From Streptomyces lasiicapitis (GTDB taxonomy: Bacteria; Actinomycetota; Actinomycetes; Streptomycetales; Streptomycetaceae): a stretch of 64,000 bases of DNA. Under the pieces are notes generated by a model that was given only the letters and a program-made list of their open reading frames with translations, searched no databases and was not told where the DNA came from. Positions 1-8,581 of this stretch are shown here, piece after piece. Made by a program: the position numbers and the translations under genes. Where the stretch lies: the NCBI RefSeq assembly GCF_014646335.1, contig NZ_BMNG01000013.1, forward strand, positions 124,001 to 188,000, read 5' to 3'. Numbering within the stretch: the stretch's first letter is position 1; every line of letters starts with the position of its first letter.

Positions 1-606
1 GGCGGGCTCCTTGCCGCCGAAGTCGTGCATCGCCTTGATGAGGACGGCGGTCCCGTCGCCCGCGACACCGGGCGTGGAGTACTGGAGCTTGTTCTTGTAC
101 GTGTCGTCCGTCAGCTCGTCCCAGGTCTTGGGGGCCTTGGAGCCGCCGAGTTCCTTCTTGTTGTGGATGAACCCGAAGTAGTTGTTCACCACGGAGGTCC
201 ACTTGCCGTCGGCCGCCTTGTTGGCGCCGTCGACCTGCTCGGACCCCTCGGGCTCGTACGCCTTGAGCAGGCCCTTCTCGTCGGCCTGCTGGATGAAGGG
301 CGGGAGCGTGATGATGACGTCGGCCTGCGTGTTGGACTTCTCGCGGACGGCGCGCTGCACCATCTCGCCGGAGCCGCCCTCGACGTACTTGACCTTGATG
401 CCGGTCTTCTTCTCGAAGTCCTTGAAGACCTTGTCGTACCAGCCGTCGCCGTTCTCGCCCTTGAGGCCGTCGGCGCTGTAGACGGTGACGACCTTGGCGT
501 CGGACGCGGCGGAGTCGCCGCCGCAGGCGGTGAGGGTGCCGGCGAGGACGAGGCCGCCGGAGAGGGCGGCGAGCGTGCGGACGGGGACGCGGGGGTGGCG
601 GGACAT
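1..606 (-). CDS. Phosphonate-type ABC transporter substrate-binding lipoprotein (3' part outside window)
   Basis: This is the extracellular solute receptor of the importer encoded just upstream in the same direction. The ATG at 606-604 opens a lipoprotein signal peptide that ends in a lipobox, LTAC, followed by GGDS. The mature part begins with VVTVYSADGLKG and contains VVNNYFGFIHN, both typical of the family-1 binding proteins that serve iron(III) and 2-aminoethylphosphonate importers. The neighbouring PhnX-like hydrolase and FAD oxidoreductase favour a phosphonate ligand (inference). About 200 residues are visible and the C-terminal half lies beyond the window edge. It is the last gene seen of a minus-strand operon. 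Confidence 0.85.
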   Translation of the reverse strand, partial: MSRHPRVPVRTLAALSGGLVLAGTLTACGGDSAASDAKVVTVYSADGLKGENGDGWYDKVFKDFEKKTGIKVKYVEGGSGEMVQRAVREKSNTQADVIITLPPFIQQADEKGLLKAYEPEGSEQVDGANKAADGKWTSVVNNYFGFIHNKKELGGSKAPKTWDELTDDTYKNKLQYSTPGVAGDGTAVLIKAMHDFGGKEPA

Positions 607-681
607 AACGTGTCGTACTCCTAACGAGTCACGAGTCACAACGGGACACAGGGGCAGGGGAGTTGGGGAGGGCAGCGGAGG

Positions 682-1509
682 TCAGCGGTAGGAGGCCTTC
701 GTACGGATCCGGGAGACGGCGAAGAGGACGAGCAGCGTCGCCGCCATGAGGACCACGGCCAGGGCGGCGCCGGTGAAGGTGGCGCCGCGGTCGGTGGCGG
801 CGTAGATCCGCACGGGCAGCGGGGTCCAGTCCGGCGGGTAGAGCATCATCGTGGCGCTCAGCTCGCCCATGGACAGGGCGAAGCAGAGGCCCGCGGCCGC
901 GGTCAGGGACGGCAGCAGGAGCGGCAGCTTCACCCGCCACAGGACGTACGCGGGCCGGGCGCCCAGGGACGCCGCGGCCTGCTCGTACGCCGGGTCGAGA
1001 CGCAGGATGGCGGCCGAGACCGACTGGTAGGCGAACGCCGTGACAAGAATGGCGTGCGCCAGGACGACGATCGTGGACGTGCCGTTGAGGATCATCGGCG
1101 GCTTGCTGAAGGCGACGAGGACCGCGAGGCCCACGACCACCGACGGCACGGCGACGGGCAGCATGAACAGGGTGTCCAGGGTCCGCCCGCACAGCCGCGA
1201 GAGCCGGGTCGTGCCGTCCCCGCGCTGCTTCAGGCGGGCGGCGGCGAGGGCGGCCCAGGTGCCCGCGGCGAGCGCGATGAGGCTGGCGCCGAGCGCGGTG
1301 AGCAGGCTGGTGGTGAGGGCCTGGAGGGATTCGCCGCGGGTGGCGGCGGAGTAGTGCTCGCCGGTGAAGCCGGAGGGGAACGCCCCCGACCAGTGCCCGG
1401 CGAACGACGCCGCGACGATCACCAGCAACGGCAGCGCGAACAGCGGCAGGAACAGCACGAAGAACGCCGCCCACGTCGCCCACTTGCCCTTGCGGCTATG
1501 CACCAGCAC
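682..1509 (-). CDS. ABC transporter permease, PhnV-like
   Basis: Inner-membrane permease of 275 residues, BPD-transport type (MetI fold). About six hydrophobic segments are visible, starting at residue 13 (WAAFFVLFLPLFALPLLVIV). An EAA-type loop lies at DPAYEQAAASLGARPAYVLWRV, where the permease docks to the ATPase. The start overlaps the end of the preceding permease gene by 14 bases, so the two are translationally coupled. The pair forms the heterodimeric channel of the phosphonate importer. The exact substrate is inferred from the operon only. Confidence 0.88.
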   Translation of the reverse strand: MLVHSRKGKWATWAAFFVLFLPLFALPLLVIVAASFAGHWSGAFPSGFTGEHYSAATRGESLQALTTSLLTALGASLIALAAGTWAALAAARLKQRGDGTTRLSRLCGRTLDTLFMLPVAVPSVVVGLAVLVAFSKPPMILNGTSTIVVLAHAILVTAFAYQSVSAAILRLDPAYEQAAASLGARPAYVLWRVKLPLLLPSLTAAAGLCFALSMGELSATMMLYPPDWTPLPVRIYAATDRGATFTGAALAVVLMAATLLVLFAVSRIRTKASYR

Positions 1510-2367
1510 GACGGCTCACCACCCGGTACAGGCCGTAAAGGCCCACGGAGATCGCGATGTTGACGACGGCGACGACACAGGCCGCCGGGTAGTCGGACTC
1601 GAGCATCGCCTTGCTGTAGACGAGCATCGGCAGCGTCGTGACGTCCTTGGCCCCGGTGAACAGCACGATCCCGAACTCGTTCAGGCACATCACCAGGACG
1701 AGGCTGCCGCCGGCGGCGAGCGCGGGCAGCGCCTCCGGCAGGATCACCTTCCGTACGACCCGCAGGGGCCGCGCCCCCAGCGAGGAGGCGACCTCCAACT
1801 GCGCCGTGTCGATCTGCGAGAACGCGGCGAGCAGCGGCCGCATCACGAACGGCGTGAAGTACGTGATCTCGGCGAGCAGCACGCCCCACGGCGTGGTGAG
1901 GAACTGGAAGGGACCGTCCCCGCCCGCCCCGGTCGCGCCCGTCCACATCCCGTTGGCCATGCCCTTGGTGCCGTAGATGAACAGCAGCGCGAGCGTGATC
2001 AGGAACGACGGGAAGGACAGGAACACGTCGATGAACTTGGCGACGGCCTTGCCGCCCGGGAACGGCACGAACGCGATCACCAGCGCGAGCGCGAATCCCA
2101 GCACGAGACACCCGACGGTGGCCCCCACCGCCAGCCACACCGTCGTCCCCAGCGCCTCCCGGAACGACTCGGAGGCGAACACGTCGGAGTACGGCTGAAG
2201 CGAGGTCCCCCCGGTGTCGGGCTGCACGGACTGCTGCACGACGAGGGCGAGGGGTACAGAAAGACGAGCCCGAGGAGGGCGACGGGCGGCAACGCCCACA
2301 CCCATGTGGGCACCTTGAGAGGGGACTTGGCCTTCTCCGGCGGTGCGGTGAGCGTGGCGCTAGTCAT
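1496..2367 (-). pseudogene. ABC transporter permease, PhnU-like, interrupted by a one-base frameshift
   Basis: The first 39 codons read from the ATG at 2367, ending in the start of a membrane helix (VALLGLVFLYP), and overlap the ATPase gene by 8 bases. At that point the reading frame must shift to continue as LALVVQQSV and the rest of a normal MetI-type permease with an EAA loop (ASSLGARPLRVVRKV). The cause is a run of four G at 2251-2254 on the plus strand where five would keep the frame. Restored, the protein would have 290 residues, normal for the family. It is either a true inactivating deletion or a homopolymer error in the sequence; a start inside the downstream frame would lose the first helix. 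Confidence 0.8.
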
Positions 2368-3412
2368 GGGTGACTCCCGCGGAGAGCAGCACCGCGTCCT
2401 CGGGGGCGAAGTGCACCGTGACCTCCTCGCCGAGCGAGGGCGGCTTCCTGAGCTCGCGAAGGTCGGCCTTCACCGACTGCCCGTCCACGTCGACGTAGAG
2501 CCGATGCGTGGCGCCGCGCCACTGGACCTCGGTGACGGTCCCGGCGAGCGCGTTGGGCCCGGGCCCGAGCCCGACCAGATGCGGCCGCACACACAAGGTG
2601 GCGGAAACCCCCGCGGCCACCTCCCCGGTGTCGACCTTCACCTCGGCCCCGCCCAGGGAGACCGACCCGACCCCCACCGAGACCGGAAGCAGGTTCGCGT
2701 TCCCCACAAAGGAAGCCGTGAACTCGTTCCGCGGTCTCCGATACAGCTCCTGCGGAGTCCCGCAGTCCTGCAACCGGGCCCGGTCCATCACGGCGATCCG
2801 GTCGGCGAGGGTGAGCGCCTCGACCTGGTCATGGGTGACGTACAGAATCGAGACGTCGGGCAACTCCCGGTGCAGTCGCGCCAGTTCGGCGAGCATCCCG
2901 GACCGCAACTGCGCGTCGAGCGCGGACAACGGCTCGTCGAGAAGCAGCACCCCCGGCCGGATGGCAAGCGCCCGCGCGATGGCGACCCGCTGCTGCTGCC
3001 CACCGGACAGCTCGCGCGGAAACCGCTTGGCGTACGCGGCCATCCCGGTCATCGACAGGGCGTCGGCCACCCGCCCGGGAATCTCCGCCCTGGCCACCTT
3101 CTGCGCCTTCAGGCCGAAGGCCACGTTCTCCTCGACCCGCATGTGCGGGAACAGCGCGTACTGCTGGACGACCATGCCGATGCCGCGCCGATGCGGCGGC
3201 AGCGAGGTGACGTCGCGGTCGCCGATGAACACCCGCCCGGACGCGGGCCGCACGAACCCGGCGACGGCCCGCAGCGCGGTGGTCTTCCCGGACCCGGAGG
3301 GCCCGAGCAGCGCCATCACCTCACCGGGCTCGACGGTGAGATCGAGGCCGTCGAGCACGACATTCTTGCCGTACGCGACCGACACCGAGTCGAACCGTAT
3401 GCCGCTGCTCAT
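2360..3412 (-). CDS. ABC transporter ATP-binding protein, PhnT-like
   Basis: ATPase subunit of the phosphonate importer, 350 residues. It has Walker A GPSGSGKT at residues 37-44, the signature LSGGQQQR near 136, Walker B VLLLDEP near 155 and the switch histidine in YVTHDQ. The C-terminal hundred residues form a TOBE-like regulatory domain, as in PotA/FbpC-type importers. Its end overlaps the frameshifted permease by 8 bases and its ATG overlaps the stop of the hydrolase gene by 4. The substrate assignment rests on the operon, since this ATPase family also serves iron, polyamines and thiamine. Confidence 0.9.
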   Translation of the reverse strand: MSSGIRFDSVSVAYGKNVVLDGLDLTVEPGEVMALLGPSGSGKTTALRAVAGFVRPASGRVFIGDRDVTSLPPHRRGIGMVVQQYALFPHMRVEENVAFGLKAQKVARAEIPGRVADALSMTGMAAYAKRFPRELSGGQQQRVAIARALAIRPGVLLLDEPLSALDAQLRSGMLAELARLHRELPDVSILYVTHDQVEALTLADRIAVMDRARLQDCGTPQELYRRPRNEFTASFVGNANLLPVSVGVGSVSLGGAEVKVDTGEVAAGVSATLCVRPHLVGLGPGPNALAGTVTEVQWRGATHRLYVDVDGQSVKADLRELRKPPSLGEEVTVHFAPEDAVLLSAGVTHD

Positions 3413-4125
3413 CGCGCGAGACCTCGTCCGGAATCCCGGAGCAGCGCGGGCAGTTCGGCCACCGAGCCGAGGACGTGGGTGGCCCCGGCGCCCGTGAGCG
3501 CGGCCGCGTCGTGGGCGCCCGTGAGGACACCGGCGACGACCCCGGCCCCGGCGCGCACCCCGCTGCGCATGTCGTACGCGGTGTCACCGGCGACGGCGAT
3601 CTCGCGGACGGAGTCGGCGGCGCCGGTGCGCAGGAACGCGGCGAGCACCATGTCGGGGTAGGGCCGCCCGCGCCCGCCCGCGTCGGCGGGGCACAGGGTG
3701 AGGGCGACGAGGTCGCGCCAGCCGAGGGCGTCGAGGATGGCGTCCTGGGTGACGCGGGCGAAGCCGGTGCTCAGCGCCACGGTCAGGCCGTCGGCCCGCA
3801 GCTCCTCGACGGCCTCGCGGGCCCCGGGGATCGGGGCGATCCGCCCGCCGTCCACGAGCTGCCCGTACGCCTTCTCGAAGGCCACGTTCGCCTGCTGCGC
3901 GAGCGCCTCCTCGCCGAACAGGTGCCGGAAGACGGAGATCTTCGACTCGCCCATGGTGGCGCGGACGTACTCCAGCTTCGCCTCGTGGTCGGCGGAGCCC
4001 TCCTCGACGCCCAGCTCGCGCGCGGCGGCGGAGAAGGCCTGCTCGACCAGGCCCCCGTCGGCGACGGTGGTCCCGGCCATGTCGAGCACCACGAGTCGTA
4101 CATTGTCGGTCGGCTTGTCCGTCAT
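3409..4125 (-). CDS. Phosphonatase-like HAD hydrolase
   Basis: HAD-superfamily protein of 238 residues resembling phosphonoacetaldehyde hydrolase (PhnX), which cleaves the C-P bond. The nucleophile is D15 in LDMAGTT, as in PhnX. A lysine, K62 in MGESK, sits where PhnX places its Schiff-base lysine. Motifs GRGRPYPDM and AVAGDTAYDM supply the remaining catalytic and Mg-binding residues. Proteins of this kind are known to travel with an FAD oxidoreductase, as here. An alternative ATG at 4137 overlaps the upstream stop and adds four residues; neither start has a strong Shine-Dalgarno. The true substrate could be a phosphonoacetaldehyde analogue. Confidence 0.82.
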   Translation of the reverse strand: MTDKPTDNVRLVVLDMAGTTVADGGLVEQAFSAAARELGVEEGSADHEAKLEYVRATMGESKISVFRHLFGEEALAQQANVAFEKAYGQLVDGGRIAPIPGAREAVEELRADGLTVALSTGFARVTQDAILDALGWRDLVALTLCPADAGGRGRPYPDMVLAAFLRTGAADSVREIAVAGDTAYDMRSGVRAGAGVVAGVLTGAHDAAALTGAGATHVLGSVAELPALLRDSGRGLAR

Positions 4126-4130
4126 TTTCG

Positions 4131-5252
4131 TTACCATCCCAGCTCGTCGGCGGTCTTCTCGGCGATCGCGGGCGAGCAGGTCATGCCGCGCCCGCCGGGC
4201 CCGGTGACCAGCCACACGCCGTCGCGCACCTGCTCGCGGTGGACGACCCGGCTGGTGTCGACGCACTGCGCGTACACCCCGGCCCAGCGCCGCCGGATCT
4301 TCGGCAGCGGCCGTCCCAGGAAGCCCTCGACGACCTCGGTGAGGTGGTCGTAGGGGTCTTCGAGGGTGTCGAAGGCGAAGGGGTGCTCGTATTCGTGGGT
4401 GTCGCCGATGGTCAGTCCGCCGTCGGCGCGCTGCACCATGAGCAGCTGCATCTTGTGGGCGGCGGCGGTCGGCTGCTGCGTCTGCCCCGCGTTGAGGGCG
4501 TCCAGCTCCGGTGACTTGTACGCCGGGTAGTACCGGAAGCTGTCGGCGTCGGCGACCGAGGTGGTGAGCGGCTCGCCCAGCGGATCGGTCTGCATCATCT
4601 GCAGCCGGACGCGGCGCACGGGCAGCTCGGGGGCGAGCTCCCGCACCAGACCGCCGAGCGAGGCGCCGGTGCACAGCACCACGACGTCGCCGGTGTGCAC
4701 CTCGCCGTGATCATCGCGCACCGAGCCGACACCGACGACCTCGCGGACCTCGCGCCCCGGCAGGAACGTGTAGTTCGGGGAAGCCAACAGGGCCTCGCGC
4801 AGCCGCAGTTGAGCGGTCCGGGGCTCGACCGCGGCGTCCCGCTCACACCACAGCGCGCCGGTGAACTCGCCGCGCAGCGCCGGGTTGATCGCGCGGGCCT
4901 CGTCCGCGCCGAGCAGCTTGTAGCCGCGGGCGGCCGCGTCCGGGCGGGCGAGCGCGGCCTCGGCGACGGCCCGCTCGCGCTCGTTGCGTACGAGGGTCAG
5001 CGAGCCGATGGCACGGAAACCGAGCCCCGGCACGCGGGCGCCGATGTCCTCCCACAGCTCACGGGCGCGCAGCGCCGTGTCCAGCTCCTCGCCGCCCGCG
5101 CGACCGCTGACCCATATCTGCCCGAAGTTGCGGAGCGACGCCCCGCGGGCCTCGCTCTCGCGCTCGATCTGTACGACCTCGTGGCCGCGCTCCACTGCGT
5201 GCCAGGCGTGCATGGTTCCCACCACGCCGGCTCCTACGACGATGACTCTCAC
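4131..5252 (-). CDS. FAD-dependent oxidoreductase of phosphonate catabolism (DAO family)
   Basis: Glycine-oxidase/DadA-type flavoenzyme of 373 residues. The dinucleotide-binding motif GAGVVG is at residues 7-12, followed by a charged end to strand 2 (QIERE) and a C-terminal GPGGRGMTCSPA loop. A GTG start is chosen because AGGAG lies 10 bases upstream; the longer open frame has no such signal. Next to a PhnX-like hydrolase it probably oxidises an aminophosphonate (2-aminoethylphosphonate or an N-methyl or hydroxy derivative) to the aldehyde the hydrolase uses, replacing the transaminase PhnW, which is absent. The exact substrate is inference. Confidence 0.85.
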   Translation of the reverse strand: MRVIVVGAGVVGTMHAWHAVERGHEVVQIERESEARGASLRNFGQIWVSGRAGGEELDTALRARELWEDIGARVPGLGFRAIGSLTLVRNERERAVAEAALARPDAAARGYKLLGADEARAINPALRGEFTGALWCERDAAVEPRTAQLRLREALLASPNYTFLPGREVREVVGVGSVRDDHGEVHTGDVVVLCTGASLGGLVRELAPELPVRRVRLQMMQTDPLGEPLTTSVADADSFRYYPAYKSPELDALNAGQTQQPTAAAHKMQLLMVQRADGGLTIGDTHEYEHPFAFDTLEDPYDHLTEVVEGFLGRPLPKIRRRWAGVYAQCVDTSRVVHREQVRDGVWLVTGPGGRGMTCSPAIAEKTADELGW

Positions 5253-5325
5253 GACGGCAACGCTCCTGTCGACGGGTGACCCGGCGGGGGCCACTTGGCA
5301 ACGGGACGGTGAACGGCCCATCAAG

Positions 5326-5340
5326 CTTGGCCTAGACCCG
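5326..5340. promoter_or_regulatory. Candidate GntR/HutC operator upstream of the phosphonate operon
   Basis: The sequence CTTGGCCTAGACCCG resembles the TGGTCTAGACCA operator type used by HutC-family GntR regulators such as DasR. It lies 74 bases upstream of the oxidoreductase start, between the regulator gene and the catabolic genes, where a repressor should bind. Palindromic symmetry is imperfect, so this is a candidate only. Confidence 0.45.
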
Positions 5341-5413
5341 TTATCGTTCCGTAACCATGAGGGGTCGGCGGGCGTACGGGAAGAGGGTCGACTGGCTTAC
5401 CGGCAGCGGGAGT

Positions 5414-6202
5414 TCAGCCCCTGCTGGCCAGGTGCGTCGTGAAGGAGAAGCGGTCGCCGCGGTAGAGGGTGCGCACGCGCTCCAGGGGCTGCCCCTCGGT
5501 GTCGCGCGAGACGCGGTGGATCAGGAGCATCGGCAGCGCGGGCGGCGTACCGATGAGCAGCGCCTCGCGCGGCGTGGCGAGGACCGTCTCGATGCGTTCG
5601 TCGGCGTCGCCGAAGGAGATGCCGAGGCGTTCGCGCAGGTAGGCGTAGAAGGACGAGTCGGGCTCGAAGTCCTGGTCGAGGCGCGGCACCCGCTCCACCG
5701 CCACGTAGGTGGACTCCAGGCCCACCCGCTCCTCGTCCGCGAGCAGCACGCGCTCCATGTGCCAGACGGGCTCACCGACCGGGACTCCTATGTCGGCGGC
5801 GAGCGCGGCCGGGCAGGGGAAGCGGTCGAGCGAGATGAGGTTGCGTCCGGGGGTGCGGCCCTGTCTGCGGACGCCCTCGGTGTAGCTGGCGAGGGAGAGG
5901 GGCTGCTCCAGCTTGGGCCCGGCGACGACGGTGCCGCGGCCCTGCCGGCGAAGGCGTCCTTCGAGCAGCAGCTCCCGCAGCGCCTGCCGCACGGTCTCGC
6001 GCGCGACCTCGTACCGCTCGGCCAGGTCCCGCTCGGTCGGCAGCGGCTGCCCGTCGCCCAACTCGTCGATCAGCTCCGCGATGCGGGCCTTGACGGCGTA
6101 GTACTTCGGGATGCGCCCGTGCTCGGGGATGCCGGAGCGGATCGGCGCTCCGGGGGCCTGGTCGCGCAGATGGTCGGGCGGGGCGGCGTTGGGGTTGTCC
6201 AC
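5414..6202 (-). CDS. GntR/HutC-family transcriptional regulator
   Basis: 262 residues. An N-terminal winged helix spans about residues 33-95 (PKYYAVKARIAELIDEL through LPTERDLAERYEVARETVRQAL and GRGTVVAG). A UTRA/HutC effector domain follows, with the typical end LIHRVSRDTEGQPLERVRTLYRGDRFSFTTHL (given in part). Members of this group control phosphonate uptake next to PhnSTUV-type importers. It is transcribed in the same direction as the operon and separated from it by 161 bases that hold a candidate operator. The ligand is probably a phosphonate or a breakdown product (inference). Confidence 0.9.
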   Translation of the reverse strand: MDNPNAAPPDHLRDQAPGAPIRSGIPEHGRIPKYYAVKARIAELIDELGDGQPLPTERDLAERYEVARETVRQALRELLLEGRLRRQGRGTVVAGPKLEQPLSLASYTEGVRRQGRTPGRNLISLDRFPCPAALAADIGVPVGEPVWHMERVLLADEERVGLESTYVAVERVPRLDQDFEPDSSFYAYLRERLGISFGDADERIETVLATPREALLIGTPPALPMLLIHRVSRDTEGQPLERVRTLYRGDRFSFTTHLASRG

Positions 6203-6345
6203 GGGCAGATGTTCGCACGTCGGCCGGGTACGAAGACGCCGGGCGCGAGGTGACCGGGTACGGAGAAGGCCGGGTCCGTGCCGCCGGTCTTGCTTGGCTG
6301 GGGGCGGCGCGGACTCGGCCTTTCCGGCTGGGCGGGACCGGCTGA

Positions 6346-7194
6346 TCAGCTCCCTCTGGCCCGAAGGCGCCGAGATCCCACCACAAGGGCCGTGCCGCCG
6401 AGGAGGAAGGCGGCGGCGGTGGCCCCGAGCCCGAGGGGTCGCCCCGGGCCGGTCTGCGCGAGCTCACCGGCGTAAGGACCGGGGGGCCCGCCCGCGTCGA
6501 CGATGTCGAACGCGTAGTCGTTGGACGCGCCCACCCAGTCCCCGTCGTCGGCGCGGCGCCGCACGACGGCGGCACTGGCGACGACCCGGTCGGGCGCGGC
6601 GTCGGAGGTGAAGGCGAGGCGGAGGCCGACGGTGACGGTGCGGCCGGGGGCGATGGTGAAGCCGGGGAAGGGGGCGGGGTCGTGGGCGCCGTCGGGGTCC
6701 TGCACCCCGCGGGTCCCGTCGATCCCGCCGGCCCCATCGCTCCCCTCGCCGCCGTGGGCCCCGCCCGTCGCACCGGTCCCGTCCCCGAGCACGCCGACGT
6801 TCTCGTCCCGGTCGGTCCGCTCGAACCGCACCGGCCGCCTGCGCTGCCCGTCGTCGAACTCCAGCAGGATCTGCCGGGGCCGCAGCGACTGCCCGCGGTC
6901 GACGAGTACGACGACGGGGTGGACGTTTCCGCAGGTCTCGCCGGTGGTGTTGGTCAGCTCCAGGGACCAGCCGCGGAAGCCGCCGCCCGGCTCGTACGTG
7001 GCGGGGCCGCCATCGATCCGCGTACCGATCGGGAAGTCGTCGCCGGCGGCGGTGGCGCAGGTGGGCCGGAGGGCGCCGGGCCCGCTCTCGCGCGGCGGTT
7101 CGCCCGCGGCCGCCGGCACCCCGGCCACGGCGGGCGCGAGGGTGACGGCGGCGGCGACGGCGACGCCTGCCGCGAGAGAACTGCGAAGTCGCAT
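6346..7194 (-). CDS. Secreted protein with LAQTG cell-wall sorting signal
   Basis: 282 residues. A Sec signal peptide follows MRLRSSLAAGVAVAAAV. An extracellular domain with two cysteines (PTCATAAGDD, GETCGNVHP) comes next and includes a Gly/Asp-rich insertion. The protein ends with LAQTG, a hydrophobic helix (LGATAAAFLLGGTALVVG) and RRLRARGS, a complete class E sortase signal of the LAxTG type. A matching sortase is encoded at 18148-19005. The ATG at 7194 is preferred because it opens the signal peptide; the longer frame adds an arginine-rich stretch. Function of the exposed domain is unknown. Confidence 0.82.
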   Translation of the reverse strand: MRLRSSLAAGVAVAAAVTLAPAVAGVPAAAGEPPRESGPGALRPTCATAAGDDFPIGTRIDGGPATYEPGGGFRGWSLELTNTTGETCGNVHPVVVLVDRGQSLRPRQILLEFDDGQRRRPVRFERTDRDENVGVLGDGTGATGGAHGGEGSDGAGGIDGTRGVQDPDGAHDPAPFPGFTIAPGRTVTVGLRLAFTSDAAPDRVVASAAVVRRRADDGDWVGASNDYAFDIVDAGGPPGPYAGELAQTGPGRPLGLGATAAAFLLGGTALVVGSRRLRARGS

Positions 7195-7416
7195 GGAGGG
7201 CCCTTGCTGGCGGCCGACCGGACGCGTTGCGGCACCCGGAGCGGCCAACTGACGGCGGAACAAAGCCCGTTGAGGGGGGCGGCGCGAGGGCCGGGAATCA
7301 ACGGGTCGCGGCCCAGACCCTGCCACGCGCGCGCGACCCCGCACAGGGCTCGCCGCCCCCAGGGACCCGTTCGGCTGGCCGATTCCCCCCTAACAGCCGA
7401 TTCTTCCGATCCTTCG

Positions 7417-8526
7417 TCAAGTCCGATTGGCGGGAAAGGCGACGCTCGCGCGGCCGAACAGCGGGGCGAGGACGAGCTGCGCCGCGCCTTCCGCGACGGC
7501 CCGCTCCCCGCCGGGCGCGACGGCCACGCCGACGGGCGCGCGGGCACCCTCGCGCCGGGCGCGCTCGGCGACGACGGCGCCGACACCGCGTACGAAGAGG
7601 TCCTCGGCGGCGGCGACGGTGCGGCCCCCGAGCAGGACGAGGTCGATGTCGAGCAGCGCGACCAGGTTCCCGGCGGCGGTGCCGAGCACGCGCGCGGCCC
7701 CGTCGAGGTCGCCGCGCGCGACGGCGGCCAGACACAGCGCCTCGACACACCCCCGAGCACCGCACCCGCACGGCGGCCCGTCCAACTGCACCACCTGATG
7801 CCCGAACTCCCCCGCCCCCGTACGGGCCCCGCGATACAACCCACCCCCCAGCACGAGCCCGGCTCCAAGCCCGGTCCCGAGATGCAGATAGGCGAACGAC
7901 TCGGCACCCCCACCAAGCGCGAGCCCGAGCGCGGCGGCGTTGGTGTCCTTGTCCACGGCCACGGGCAGCCCAAGGCGCCGGGCCAGCACGTCCCGCAGGG
8001 GATACCCGTCCCACTCGGGAAACCCGGTGACGCGATGCAGCACACCGGAGGCGTGGTCGAGCGGCCCGGGAAGAGCGACCCCCACGCCGAGAACAGCCGT
8101 CCCGACCAGCGCGGCGACCGCGTCCGCGGCCACCTCCACGACGGAGTCGACCCCGCCCGCGAAGTCCAGCGCGGCCCGCCGCTCGGCGACGACGACCCCG
8201 CTCAGGTCCACCAGCACGGCGACCAACGAGTCCCGCTCGAGCTGTACCCCCACGGCATACCCCGCCCCGGGGACGAGCCGAAGCAGCGTCTGGGGCTTGC
8301 CCCCGGTGGAGGCCCGGCGCCCCGCGTCGGCCACGAGCCCCTCCCCCCGCAGCCGAGCGACGATCTTGCTGACGGCCTGCGGCGTGAGCCCGGTCCGCTC
8401 GGCGAGCTCGGGCCGCCCGACCCCGGCGCCCCCGGCGGCACGCAGCAGATCGAGCACCAGCGCCGCGTTGTGCCCGCGCAGCCCCGGCAGATTCACCCCG
8501 GCCCCCGGCCTGTACTCCCTGTTCAC
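7417..8526 (-). CDS. ROK-family (NagC/XylR-type) transcriptional regulator
   Basis: About 369 residues from a GTG at 8526. It has an N-terminal MarR-like winged helix (RPELAERTGLTPQAVSKIVARL) and a sugar-kinase-like ROK domain. The DxGxT-type ATP site is degraded, while the substrate histidine region GAGEFGHQVV and the zinc cluster CGCGARGC are intact, which fits a regulator rather than a kinase. It faces a Gfo/Idh-type dehydrogenase across a 55-base gap that contains a perfect palindrome. Likely role is sugar-responsive control of that divergent gene (inference). Confidence 0.88.
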   Translation of the reverse strand: MNREYRPGAGVNLPGLRGHNAALVLDLLRAAGGAGVGRPELAERTGLTPQAVSKIVARLRGEGLVADAGRRASTGGKPQTLLRLVPGAGYAVGVQLERDSLVAVLVDLSGVVVAERRAALDFAGGVDSVVEVAADAVAALVGTAVLGVGVALPGPLDHASGVLHRVTGFPEWDGYPLRDVLARRLGLPVAVDKDTNAAALGLALGGGAESFAYLHLGTGLGAGLVLGGGLYRGARTGAGEFGHQVVQLDGPPCGCGARGCVEALCLAAVARGDLDGAARVLGTAAGNLVALLDIDLVLLGGRTVAAAEDLFVRGVGAVVAERARREGARAPVGVAVAPGGERAVAEGAAQLVLAPLFGRASVAFPANRT

Positions 8527-8550
8527 ATCCCCATTGTCGCCCGCGCTTGC

Positions 8551-8575
8551 ACTTTGGCAACACCGTTGCCAAAGT
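8551..8575. promoter_or_regulatory. Perfect palindrome, probable ROK operator
   Basis: Arms ACTTTGGCAAC and GTTGCCAAAGT are exact reverse complements with a 3-base spacer (ACC). The palindrome sits between the divergent regulator and dehydrogenase genes and ends 6 bases before the dehydrogenase ATG, so a bound protein would block that start and probably both promoters. Confidence 0.75.
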
Positions 8576-8581
8576 AGAACC

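Noticed and set aside
1364..3661. Long plus-strand frame of 765 codons over the phosphonate genes
   Set aside because: It is antisense to well-defined permease and ATPase genes; its composition (Arg, Gly, His, Gln) is that of a high-GC shadow frame.
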